A stretch of 64,000 nucleotides of DNA from Vibrio sp. J1-1 (lineage in GTDB: Bacteria > Pseudomonadota > Gammaproteobacteria > Enterobacterales > Vibrionaceae): assembly GCF_021728395.1 (NCBI RefSeq), contig NZ_JAKKCM010000012.1, forward strand, positions 62,001 to 126,000, written 5' to 3'. The stretch's first letter is position 1, and each line of letters opens with the position of its first letter. Positions 8,662 through 16,758 of this stretch are shown here, one piece after another. The notes under the pieces are model-generated. The model did not search any database. It saw nothing but the letters and a program-made list of their open reading frames with translations, and was not told the DNA's origin. The position numbers and the translations under genes were made by a program.

Positions 8662-8853
8662 ATGGCACAAGCAATGCAAATGACAAATGTAGCTTTACCA
8701 ACCTCTATGGATAAGAAGACCTACTCGGTCAACTTCAAAGGATTGATTGCACACTTACTAGACATTCTTTTTGTAGATAACTCAACACCACGTGGTTACT
8801 ACGCAGAAGACTTGTCAGCACATATTCAGAAAGATATCGGTATGTATCGTTAA
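8662..8853 (+). CDS. Small conserved-looking protein, C-terminus like DUF1127
   Basis: A 63-residue protein with AGAGAGG (8650-8656) just upstream of the ATG and its own terminator downstream. Residues 24-38 are hydrophobic and could form an amphipathic or partly buried helix. The ending GYYAEDLSAHIQKDIGMYR resembles the tail of small DUF1127 (YjiS-like) proteins, which typically close with a DIGLSR-type sequence. That resemblance is only by eye and short. It stands alone in its transcript. No function is assigned. Confidence 0.7.
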   Translation: MAQAMQMTNVALPTSMDKKTYSVNFKGLIAHLLDILFVDNSTPRGYYAEDLSAHIQKDIGMYR

Positions 8854-8875
8854 TCTGAAGACAGTAAATGAACAA

Positions 8876-8900
8876 AGCCAGCTTAATAGCTGGCTTTTTT
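8876..8900 (+). terminator. Rho-independent terminator of the 63-aa gene
   Basis: AGCCAGC (8876-8882) pairs with GCTGGCT (8889-8895), followed by a T run. Confidence 0.85.
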
Positions 8901-8962
8901 GTATTTATTTGATGGCCACCGCGAGATGATATAACTAGCCATAGCTAAAGTGGCCTGAAACA

Positions 8963-8992
8963 AAAACAGGGCTCCAACTGGAACCCTGTTTA
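8963..8992 (-). terminator. Terminator of the PhnA-domain gene
   Basis: Read on the minus strand, AACAGGGTTCC pairs with GGAGCCCTGTT (one mismatch) and runs into TTTTG. It lies about 20 bases past the stop. Confidence 0.75.
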
Positions 8993-9009
8993 CGAAAAAG
9001 TAATGCTTA

Positions 9010-9570
9010 TTACTTTTTACGACAGTACTCAGCGATCACATACATAGACTGACCACCGTTTGCCTTACCTGAAACTAACTTTGGATCATCACCAAGGCTG
9101 ATACCACGGATAACCGTACCTTGCTTAATCACTTGGTTTGTCCCTTTAACTGGTAGATCTTTGATTACAGTTACGTCGTCACCTTTTTTAAGTTCGGTGC
9201 CGTTACAATCAAGAGTTTTGTCATCTGCAGACATCCCCTTCATCGCCCAATTCATTTGCTCTTCTTCCATGTACATCATGTCAAGAGCATCTTGAGCCCA
9301 GCTTTCACTGTTTAGGCGAGTCAGTTGGCGCCATGCAGTCACTTGTACTGCTGGAACTTGGCTCCACATGCTGTCATTTAGGCAACGCCAGTGGTTAATG
9401 TCTTTAGTAGGCTCTTCGATCTCGCTTAGGCATTTGTCACAAACCATAATAGCGGTATCAACTGTTACGTTACCGTGTGGCGGAACAGCGTAAGCAGTTA
9501 ATGGAGATTCAGAAGAACATAGTTCACATTTTGACTCGCAGCGTGCAAGCAAAGTAGCTTCGATAGACAT
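9010..9570 (-). CDS. PhnA domain zinc-ribbon protein
   Basis: A 186-residue protein. Near the N-terminus two CxxC pairs (CELCSS and CDKC) form a zinc ribbon; the C-terminal third (CNGTELKKGDDVTVIKDLPVKG, VIKQGTVIRGI) is the SH3-like PhnA/YjdM domain. Despite the name, PhnA is not part of phosphonate breakdown and its role is unknown. This protein is longer than E. coli YjdM (about 111 residues) because of a middle helical segment. It has its own terminator and no operon partner; the 294 bases upstream hold no gene. Confidence 0.85.
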   Translation of the reverse strand: MSIEATLLARCESKCELCSSESPLTAYAVPPHGNVTVDTAIMVCDKCLSEIEEPTKDINHWRCLNDSMWSQVPAVQVTAWRQLTRLNSESWAQDALDMMYMEEEQMNWAMKGMSADDKTLDCNGTELKKGDDVTVIKDLPVKGTNQVIKQGTVIRGISLGDDPKLVSGKANGGQSMYVIAEYCRKK

Positions 9571-9783
9571 AAGGACTCACCTTAGTAATGTTATTTTGTG
9601 GCGGTATTATCCACTTTATCCTGATAAATAAAAGGGTGTTAGGAAATTTAGGTTTGGTTTTTACAATATTGCAACCTGATTAATGTAAATATGTAAATTA
9701 TTTGGTAATAGAATTGGTGTCGGGATATAAAAGTTCCTCATAACTACAAAGAGATATGAATCTATCAGCGGTTAAACCGTGCA

Positions 9784-9821
9784 AATGCCCCCAATAATTG
9801 AATCTCAACTATTGAGGGCAT
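9784..9821 (-). terminator. Inverted repeat after volA, probable terminator
   Basis: ATGCCCTCAATAGTTGA pairs with a near-perfect complement ending TTGGGGGCAT (minus strand), about 45 bases past the volA stop. The T run after it is short (TTTGC), so termination may be weak or the hairpin may stabilise the transcript. Confidence 0.55.
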
Positions 9822-9864
9822 GGGGATAAGACTTGTGTTCAGTCTGAGGTTTTTTATCTGATGT

Positions 9865-12273
9865 TTATTTCAACACTGATGTGTTAGTTACACCCGATAA
9901 CATATTATCCATTAAGAAATTTGTGTTCTCTGTTTGCATTTCGATGTGGTGATCGAGGTCAGCCAAGGTGCCACTTGGTGAAGCAAACGTACTGTGTGTC
10001 GCGGTTGAGTTGAACTGAACGAAGCTTGCAGTCGGTGACACGGTTGTGTTTGAACTGTTTACGGTCGTTAAGCCAAGTTTCTCTGCTAATGGTTCAGTAC
10101 CTGCGAATGGTGCGTTAGACACGCTATTTGGTACCACTGAGTCACCATTCGTTTCTGTCATAAAGAATGGCGTCGATAGTGTGCCTGAAGACATCAAATC
10201 ACTAGCGTTGGTGAATGGGTCAACAGTATCGAGCGTTGTCTGTGCAGCGTAGATGAACTGAGAGAAACCAGAGCTTAGTGCAGCAAGTTGTCCTGCAGTA
10301 GCCAGACCTTCAAAATTCTCAAAACAGGCTTTTGCATCTAATTGGGTACATTGTGCATCAGCAAATGACATGTAGTCCGCCGACGCAGAGTATGCCACGC
10401 TATGCTTTATCTGAGGGCCGAATTTCTCAGAGCCCAGTAACAAGTTGCCAATTTGACCACCTGAGTTTTGGATAGAGGCGGCACTAAATGAATAGAGTGC
10501 ATCTGCCGTTGGACTACCTAGCGAATTATTTGCTGCTGCAACCGCTGATGTCCCAACGATACCGCCAAGAGAATGACCCAGCATTTTAACCTGTGAGCCA
10601 GCCATTGGGTTGAATCCCTGAAGAGGCCCATTAGCTAAAAGACCGCCTTGCGCAGATACCACCAAGCTCGCACGAAGGCCTAAAACATCCAGCACACTTT
10701 GACGTAAGTTGTCACGCGCCACCGCTAAGTTCGACAGGTTCAAATAAGCAAGCACGTTTGCATTCGCAGACCGTTGTGCGTCAAGACTGCGTGTTCCATG
10801 GATTGGCAAGTCGATAGCAATAACGGCTACGCCGGCTTTCACCATGTTGTAGGCAAACGCATAAGCCGTTTCTTTTGATGACGCGATGCCGTGCTGATAG
10901 ACCACAACGTCTGTAGCAACACCTGACTGAGGCGTGAAGAGAAGAAACTCAACATCTTCAACAGACTTGACCGCAGGTACAGGTGAATAACGCGTAATAA
11001 TACGTTCACTGTCTAACTGCCTGCCGTCGTTTAGATACAGGGTAGAGCCAACCAGTTTCAACTGTTCGGTAGGATCACTTGCCAACTTAGTCACATCCAC
11101 AGGGTTATCCGCGAAAACGCCGGTAGAAAGCTGCTGAACCATATTCGCTTGCTCGTTCGGGTCGGCTAACGCTGCGCTAAGTTTTGCAAGACTTGGCATT
11201 GCAGAAACCATTGGTTGCATGTTCCAATCTGCACCTTTATCAAGGTAGTAAGGCAGTTTTACCGAGCCTTGAGTCACATTCACGCTAGCACCAGAAGCAT
11301 TATAGAGACCTTTTATTGCGGTCTTAGCTGCGTCTAGATCACTAACGTATTGATTGAAATCTTGGTCATTATCCAGAGCCGTTACGAAATCCTGAGTCGT
11401 ATCAAACGTCATCGTATAAGCGGCCGCGAGATCAACAGAGTTGTCATTTGAATCTGCTTTGTACACGTCATTAAGCGTGTTTGTGCCAGTAGAGAAGCCC
11501 GTTGCCGTCACCCCTTTAACAGCAGCTAGCGTGTCGCCCACAGATTGCGTGCTGAACCAGGATGAATAAACAATGTCATCAGGGTTAACACTCGCTAAGC
11601 CAAAAATACCTTCGACTGCCTTCGTCACCGCTTGAACGGAAGCCAAGTCGCCGGTTTCGTACACGACTTCCTTACTTTTCGCAATAGCGTAGTTCGAAGA
11701 CGTACCGATCGGGTCGCCATTAATATCAGTGACGTCTTGCGTTACGGCAAATATATACTCACTCGATTCGTCCAGAGCATCCATAAACTGGATGTAGAGC
11801 GAGTTACCATTGGTTTGTGCAACGTAATCCGTGCCGAGTGTAAGAACTTCTTCGATCGGATTACTGGTGCCGTCCCAATCTGTCAGACGCGTATTGATTT
11901 TGATGACTTTTACACCCGATGTCACCATGCCTGAAGAAAAACCATCGCCATTGAAGTTTAATACGATAGGCATTGATGTAGACCAACCATCCATGGTGTT
12001 CATAGAGGCTCTTGGGTTGGTTAGTGCTTCATCGCCTTCAGTTGGCAGCCCTAAAGTGCCGTCAGTTGAATCCATCAGTAGGTAAGATGGAGCGGGAACC
12101 ACGGCATTAGCGCCTTGAAGGGTAAATTGAATTGATGTTTGGCGATCGAGTAAGGCCTGAACCGCAGGTTCAAATCCTATTTGTTCCGATGTGCCTCGAC
12201 TAGCCGATTCGTCACCACAACCAGCAAGTAGGATTGCAGAACACAGCAGAGATAATTTAAAAGTATGTTTCAT
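9865..12273 (-). CDS. volA: VolA/Pla-1 family surface lysophospholipase lipoprotein
   Basis: An 802-residue lipoprotein. The lipobox LLAGC places the lipidated cysteine at residue 19; Gly at +2 agrees with outer-membrane sorting. The alpha/beta hydrolase part has VVVYQHGIASSKE (oxyanion region) and the nucleophile elbow GHSLGG with Ser568. In V. cholerae VolA is a surface-exposed lysophospholipase A that frees fatty acids from lysophosphatidylcholine, made with a neighbouring FadL. The same layout is seen here: the FadL gene ends 21 bases upstream, so the two are co-transcribed. The order of genes and the lipobox make the identity quite safe; activity on specific lipids is inferred from the family. 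Confidence 0.9.
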   Translation of the reverse strand: MKHTFKLSLLCSAILLAGCGDESASRGTSEQIGFEPAVQALLDRQTSIQFTLQGANAVVPAPSYLLMDSTDGTLGLPTEGDEALTNPRASMNTMDGWSTSMPIVLNFNGDGFSSGMVTSGVKVIKINTRLTDWDGTSNPIEEVLTLGTDYVAQTNGNSLYIQFMDALDESSEYIFAVTQDVTDINGDPIGTSSNYAIAKSKEVVYETGDLASVQAVTKAVEGIFGLASVNPDDIVYSSWFSTQSVGDTLAAVKGVTATGFSTGTNTLNDVYKADSNDNSVDLAAAYTMTFDTTQDFVTALDNDQDFNQYVSDLDAAKTAIKGLYNASGASVNVTQGSVKLPYYLDKGADWNMQPMVSAMPSLAKLSAALADPNEQANMVQQLSTGVFADNPVDVTKLASDPTEQLKLVGSTLYLNDGRQLDSERIITRYSPVPAVKSVEDVEFLLFTPQSGVATDVVVYQHGIASSKETAYAFAYNMVKAGVAVIAIDLPIHGTRSLDAQRSANANVLAYLNLSNLAVARDNLRQSVLDVLGLRASLVVSAQGGLLANGPLQGFNPMAGSQVKMLGHSLGGIVGTSAVAAANNSLGSPTADALYSFSAASIQNSGGQIGNLLLGSEKFGPQIKHSVAYSASADYMSFADAQCTQLDAKACFENFEGLATAGQLAALSSGFSQFIYAAQTTLDTVDPFTNASDLMSSGTLSTPFFMTETNGDSVVPNSVSNAPFAGTEPLAEKLGLTTVNSSNTTVSPTASFVQFNSTATHSTFASPSGTLADLDHHIEMQTENTNFLMDNMLSGVTNTSVLK

Positions 12274-12294
12274 TGGTTTACTCCGTTAGACCGA

Positions 12295-13536
12295 CTAGTT
12301 GAAGGTGTAATTCATTTGTACTGAACTGATGTACGCCACACCGTCAGAATCGAATGTGAGTTCTTGGCCAGACGCGTTAGTTTCAGTGAAAGAACTATCG
12401 TCACAATGCACCAAAGCGAAACCAGCATCAAAAGTCAGGTTGTCGTTCCACGCGTAAGTTAAACCCGCGCTATACCAATAGCGATCAGTATCTGGGATAC
12501 TCAATGTTGCCTTACCTGCTTGCTCGTCGTAAGCCACACCCGCTCGGAATGCCCAGTTATTGTTTAACGTGTAAGTAGCACCAACTGAATAACGGTTATT
12601 ATCATCGTATTTTTCCTGTTTAGAGAAACAGACGCCGTTGTTACATTGGTCACTGGTAGCACGAAGCTCTGTAAATTGACTCCAGTTGGTTAACATCCAA
12701 CTGTAGTGAAACGCCCATTGATCATTGACTTGGTGAAAGCCCGATAGCTCGAAGATAGGAGGAAGGGTGATCTTGATACGTCCGTCAACTTTGGCTGCGG
12801 TTGCAATACCTGAGTCGTAACTACGGAATTCACCCTCTTCGAAATCAAGGTCAATTTGTGAACGGTAGCCAATACCAAAGCGGTTATTCTTATCCACTTC
12901 ATAGAGAGCACCAAGGTTCCAACCCCAAGCAAATGTCTCATCTTCCATGCTGATCAATTTGTCAGATTTTTGGCTTCCTGGTCCAAACAATGGAGCTAAG
13001 GAACCTTTATGGCGTGTTAACTCAGCTTCTGCGTAAACCAGACTAAGACCGCCAGCGACGCTAAATGAGTCATTAATGCGGTATGCAAGGTTCGGGTTTA
13101 CGTTAACCGACATCAACGAAGTGTCGCCAGCTAGATCGCCTGCAGAGATGTCATCCGGGTATTCCGTTGAAACACCATAAGTTGTGAACATGCCGATGCC
13201 CCAAGCAAACTTTTCGTTGATAGGGCTGACATAATAGGCTGCGGGTACGGCAGCCAAAGGTGCAATATCGTCAGAGTGTTCATCATAAAAAGTGTCATAA
13301 ATATTTACTTCAGGGTCAACCACGCTTATAGCGCCTGAAAATTGAGCTTGTTCGAAAAGTGTCATGGCTGCCGGATTTCGTGCCAGAACACTGGCATTGT
13401 CTGCGACAGCGGCTTCGCCTGAAAATGCTCGACCAAGACCAGATGCTGAATGTTCAACAACCTGAAAACCCGCTGATTGGGCATTACACGCAAACAATAT
13501 AGAAATTGTAAGCAGAGAGCAGCGCTTCTTGTTCAT
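12295..13536 (-). CDS. fadL: FadL family long-chain fatty acid outer membrane transporter
   Basis: A 413-residue outer-membrane barrel. Signal peptide of about 21 residues ends NAQSA before GFQVVEHSASGLGRAFSGEA, the typical FadL N-terminal hatch with the NPA motif (ARNPAAMTLF). The protein ends in phenylalanine-asparagine after a final beta strand (VQMNYTFN). FadL carries long-chain fatty acids across the outer membrane. It is the first gene of a two-gene operon with volA and has a strong ribosome site (AGGAGGG, seven bases before ATG). A FadR-like palindrome lies about 225 bases upstream. Vibrios usually carry more than one FadL; this is the VolA-linked copy. Confidence 0.9.
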   Translation of the reverse strand: MNKKRCSLLTISILFACNAQSAGFQVVEHSASGLGRAFSGEAAVADNASVLARNPAAMTLFEQAQFSGAISVVDPEVNIYDTFYDEHSDDIAPLAAVPAAYYVSPINEKFAWGIGMFTTYGVSTEYPDDISAGDLAGDTSLMSVNVNPNLAYRINDSFSVAGGLSLVYAEAELTRHKGSLAPLFGPGSQKSDKLISMEDETFAWGWNLGALYEVDKNNRFGIGYRSQIDLDFEEGEFRSYDSGIATAAKVDGRIKITLPPIFELSGFHQVNDQWAFHYSWMLTNWSQFTELRATSDQCNNGVCFSKQEKYDDNNRYSVGATYTLNNNWAFRAGVAYDEQAGKATLSIPDTDRYWYSAGLTYAWNDNLTFDAGFALVHCDDSSFTETNASGQELTFDSDGVAYISSVQMNYTFN

Positions 13537-13897
13537 CCTTGACCCTCCTAGGGTGTCTTTATCTAGACCGTAGTCCTTTTAATTATTGTGTAGTGGTAAG
13601 AACCATTGTTTTGTTATGGAATATATGCACAATGTAAATGCAATGTTAAACGTATGTTTAATTAATTGTCAAAGCTTGAGGTGGATTTGTTTTTTAAATT
13701 TGATGCATGGGTCAAACGTTGGAAGGTAAGGCTATGTATTGACTTTATATTTTTTAAGCAAATGGTTAGACCAGAATTATTTCGTAACACTAATGGATAA
13801 ATAGCGCTCAAAAGGCTTACATTTAGGCTTTATGAAAGCCATATAACCTCTGATAAACTTGGTATTTTGAATTTTACGGTCATTAGGCTAGAGCACG
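13537..13897. other. Divergent promoter region of fadL-volA and the M50 protease gene
   Basis: 361 bases without a gene. It holds the strong ribosome site of fadL (TAGGAGGG at 13545-13552 read on the minus strand), a near-palindrome TGGTAAGAACCA at about 13592-13603, and the better FadR-like site at 13760. Confidence 0.5.
13760..13776. promoter_or_regulatory. Candidate FadR operator
   Basis: AAATGGTTAGACCAGAA keeps the TGGT-N3-ACCA core of the FadR consensus (ANCTGGTCNGACCNGTT). Its position in the fadL-volA control region fits fatty-acid control, though it is about 225 bases from the fadL start and 122 from the divergent gene. Confidence 0.4.
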
Positions 13898-14980
13898 TTG
13901 GAATTACTACATATTGAATTTTTAGGACGATCACTCAGATTGGAAGGGTCAATGGCGGGGTGGCAGCAGTTGTATTGGGACAACAAGTTAGTCTCTCAGA
14001 TTGATGCCAACGAAAACGAGTCTGAGCAAAGCGCACATCAGTTTAATCTTATGGCTGGTGAAGAGGTATTAAAGTGTGAGCTAGATTGTGCAGTGCATTG
14101 GCAGCCTTTCAGTTTGTCATATCAAGTCAAAATGAATGACACTCTAGTGACAAGTGGTTCGCGCAATGAGAAAGATATCGAACGTCAGACACCACAAGTG
14201 GCACCTCCAAGCGAAAAGCGCTTAAGCCTAATTGGTATCGTGTCGTTAGGTATGAAAGCGTTAAAAAGCGCAAAAGTTATTAAAGTGGCGTTTGCCTCTG
14301 CTAGTCTGGCCGCATACTCTTGGTTGTTCTCAATCGAATTCGCCCTTGCGCTCATTGCCTGTCTTGTGTTTCACGAGTGGGGGCACATTAAAGCGATGAA
14401 GTACTTTGGTATGAAGACGAAAGGCATCTACCTGATTCCATTTCTGGGTGGACTCGCGTTAAGTGATGAAAAAATCAACACTCGCTGGCAGGACGTGGTT
14501 ATCTCCATCATGGGACCGTTTTTTGGCTTGGTGTTAAGTATTGTATTTACCATCTTGTATTGGGTCACTGGTGAGATTACATTCGCTGGTCTCGCCGTGT
14601 TTAATGCGTTGTTAAACCTATTCAATTTATTACCAATTTTGCCTTTAGACGGCGGGCACGTCCTTAAGAGCATAACGTTCTCAATGAACACTTGGGTTGG
14701 GTTAGTGGGGAGTGTAATTACAGCGATACTTGGTATCGTCCTGAGTTATTCACTTGGCTTAACGCTACTTGGCTTTTTATTGATTATGGGGATGTTGGAA
14801 GTGGTGATGGAATGGCGGACACGTCATCACAGCCACTTGTTGCCGCTAACGCGCTACGGGCAACTGTTCTCTTTTGCTTGGTATGTTGCGTCCGTTGGTG
14901 GGTTCGTGGCTATTATTTGGTATTTCGCGAGCCTAGGAGATAGCTTACTCAGTTTACCGATGCAGATTTTAGGGACTTAA
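13898..14980 (+). CDS. Site-2 protease family (M50) membrane metallopeptidase
   Basis: A protein of up to 360 residues. Residues 1-120 are a soluble beta-rich domain; the rest has about six membrane helices. The zinc site is HEWGH (159-163) with the third ligand in PLDGGH (Asp251), as in S2P/RseP-like proteases that cut transmembrane substrates. Unlike RseP there is no PDZ domain in the middle. The start is uncertain: TTG 13898 gives a natural N-terminus (MELLHIEFLGRSLRLEG) but a poor ribosome site, while ATG 13952 has GGAAGG five bases upstream and removes 18 residues. The substrate is unknown. A bidirectional terminator follows. Confidence 0.82.
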   Translation: MELLHIEFLGRSLRLEGSMAGWQQLYWDNKLVSQIDANENESEQSAHQFNLMAGEEVLKCELDCAVHWQPFSLSYQVKMNDTLVTSGSRNEKDIERQTPQVAPPSEKRLSLIGIVSLGMKALKSAKVIKVAFASASLAAYSWLFSIEFALALIACLVFHEWGHIKAMKYFGMKTKGIYLIPFLGGLALSDEKINTRWQDVVISIMGPFFGLVLSIVFTILYWVTGEITFAGLAVFNALLNLFNLLPILPLDGGHVLKSITFSMNTWVGLVGSVITAILGIVLSYSLGLTLLGFLLIMGMLEVVMEWRTRHHSHLLPLTRYGQLFSFAWYVASVGGFVAIIWYFASLGDSLLSLPMQILGT

Positions 14981-15000
14981 ACCCCTACCTCCGAATGCTA

Positions 15001-15027
15001 AAAAAGCTCCAAAAATGGAGCTTTTTT
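15001..15027. terminator. Bidirectional terminator
   Basis: AAAAAGCTCC (15001-15010) and GGAGCTTTTT (15017-15026) form a stem with A and T tracts on both flanks, placed between two convergent genes. Confidence 0.88.
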
Positions 15028-15061
15028 ATGTTTCTGTAAGGACTTGTTATCTTCGTGACCG

Positions 15062-15850
15062 TTAACCACACTTCGGCGCTTTAACGTTGTAACTAGGCAG
15101 CTTTCTTATCGTCGCTTGTAACTCTTTAATACGCGTGTTGTGAGAAGGGTGGGTGGAGAAAAATTCAGGCGGTTGAGCACCACCCGATGCCGCGCTCATG
15201 TTTTTCCATAGATCTATACTCTGGTTCGGATCGAAACCAGCTTTTGCCATGTAATCGAGGCCAACTATATCCGCTTCGGATTCTTGAGTTCTGCCGTATG
15301 GCAAAATCACACCGTATTGCACACCAGCACCTAATGCTGCCATGGTCATCTCTTGATATTGGCTATATTCAGAAGCGCCAATAGCAATATTCGCAAGTGA
15401 TAGACCTGTGTTTGCTAACTGACTTTGGGACAGGCGCTCGTTACTGTGGTCTGCAAGAACGTGTGCGACTTCGTGGCCAATCACCGTTGCGAGTTGATCT
15501 TGGTTTTTTGCGACACCAAGAAGCCCAGTATAGACGCCAATTTTTCCTCCAGGTAAAGCAAAGGCGTTGACCTGTTTACTGTCAAACACGACGACTTCCC
15601 AGTCTTGGAACCCTGGTTGTGAGGGAATGACATCTGTCACGTGTTTAGCCACACACTGAACGTACGCATTCACCTTTTTATCTTTGCTAATTGGGATGTC
15701 TTTCTTCATTTGGTCGAAAGATTTCGCTCCGAGAGACGACATCTCTTGATCAGAAAACATTAAAAGTTGGTTACGACCAGTAGGAGATGCGCTACAAGCT
15801 GATAATCCTGCGACGGCCAAAAGAGCAGAAGCTTTAATCCATACCTTCAT
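15062..15850 (-). CDS. M48 family lipoprotein metalloprotease (LoiP/YcaL-like)
   Basis: A 262-residue lipoprotein: signal peptide and lipobox GLSAC (Cys19), then the M48 peptidase with HEVAH (126-130) and the third zinc ligand in RTQESEADIVGLDYM. LNAFALPGG-type sequence (VNAFALPGGKIGVYTG) is typical. Relatives (LoiP, BepA) are periplasmic proteases of outer-membrane protein quality control. The start at ATG 15850 is preferred: GGAA lies seven bases upstream and the signal peptide begins there; an upstream in-frame start at 15976 would bury the signal peptide behind 42 residues. Confidence 0.88.
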   Translation of the reverse strand: MKVWIKASALLAVAGLSACSASPTGRNQLLMFSDQEMSSLGAKSFDQMKKDIPISKDKKVNAYVQCVAKHVTDVIPSQPGFQDWEVVVFDSKQVNAFALPGGKIGVYTGLLGVAKNQDQLATVIGHEVAHVLADHSNERLSQSQLANTGLSLANIAIGASEYSQYQEMTMAALGAGVQYGVILPYGRTQESEADIVGLDYMAKAGFDPNQSIDLWKNMSAASGGAQPPEFFSTHPSHNTRIKELQATIRKLPSYNVKAPKCG

Positions 15851-16020
15851 ATTTGGTTCCACATATTTATTTCTATTTCGTTCAACAGTATATACGTAAT
15901 TATCGCTTATTAAAGAGCATCTTGCCCTTGTAGTTATGCCTTGAAGTAGAGATGTAATAAGGACTATGCTAAGCAACTCCTAATCCATAATTACCAACAC
16001 TTTAAAAATAAGAGCATAAA

Positions 16021-16449
16021 ATGAGCATTTGGAAAAAGCCAATCAGTGTAGAGATACTTAATGCAACGTCAAAAAACACCATGATGGAGCATCTACAAAT
16101 AGAATATACCGAGTTCACAGACGATTCTATTAGCGCAACCATGCCAGTGTGCAGCTTTACTCATCAACCATTAGGGATGCTCCATGGTGGTGCCTCTGTC
16201 GTGTTAGCTGAAACACTGGGTTCCGTTGCGGCAAATTTCTGTGTGAGCGAAGGGAGCTATTGCGTGGGTTTGGACATTAATGCCAACCACGTCAGAGCAA
16301 TGCGCAGTGGTTATGTCGTTGGTACGGCAAAACCGTTGCATTTGGGCGTATCAACTCAGGTTTGGCAAATCAATATTACCGACGAGCGCGATCGTTTAGT
16401 TTGCACCAGTCGCTTGACTATCGCTGTGAAGCAGCAAAAATCTAAGTGA
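16021..16449 (+). CDS. Hotdog-fold acyl-CoA thioesterase (MenI/YdiI-EntH type)
   Basis: A 142-residue single hotdog domain. The motif GMLHGGASVVLAETLGS carries the active-site glutamate and the HGG turn shared by YdiI (MenI, DHNA-CoA hydrolase of menaquinone synthesis) and EntH (proofreading thioesterase of enterobactin synthesis). No men or ent genes are next to it, so which substrate it uses cannot be said. It precedes the DUF3389 gene by 11 bases and is probably co-transcribed with it. Confidence 0.85.
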   Translation: MSIWKKPISVEILNATSKNTMMEHLQIEYTEFTDDSISATMPVCSFTHQPLGMLHGGASVVLAETLGSVAANFCVSEGSYCVGLDINANHVRAMRSGYVVGTAKPLHLGVSTQVWQINITDERDRLVCTSRLTIAVKQQKSK

Positions 16450-16460
16450 GATAAGCCAAG

Positions 16461-16694
16461 ATGGTCATTGAATTTTCATTGGGTAAAATCATCGCGACAC
16501 AGCGCGAAGTCGTCATTAAATTAACTGGCGCTTCGATGGTCACATTACAGGCTCAGACCGATGCGATACAACTTCTCGGCAGAGGGGCCAATGTGGTCTT
16601 GTGCCACGGAGCGGAATGTAAATGGTCTATAAAGTTGGATAACGAAGCGCAATTAACTGAGCTTTCACATGAAATTGGTTTGGATATTCAATAA
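16461..16694 (+). CDS. Small DUF3389-like protein
   Basis: A 77-residue soluble protein (MVIEFSLGKIIATQREVV, later GRGANVVLCHGAECKW) that I recall as the vibrio-restricted DUF3389 family. Two cysteines sit close together in the middle. It starts 11 bases after the thioesterase gene, suggesting one transcript. Function unknown. Confidence 0.65.
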   Translation: MVIEFSLGKIIATQREVVIKLTGASMVTLQAQTDAIQLLGRGANVVLCHGAECKWSIKLDNEAQLTELSHEIGLDIQ

Positions 16695-16758
16695 ATCACC
16701 CATCTAAATTTGCACTTTTTCATAAAAATGAGGAAACTTGTCGTATTGATATCTAAAT

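Noticed and set aside
9010..9570. PhnA as part of phosphonate metabolism
   Set aside because: The name is historical; no phn genes are near and the protein is a zinc-ribbon/SH3 type.
13592..13603. TGGTAAGAACCA as a second FadR site
   Set aside because: The spacer is one base too long for the FadR consensus; the site at 13760 is better.
16700..16758. SgrS-like small RNA next to the SgrR-like gene
   Set aside because: The gap is under 65 bases and shows no terminator or ptsG-pairing stretch.
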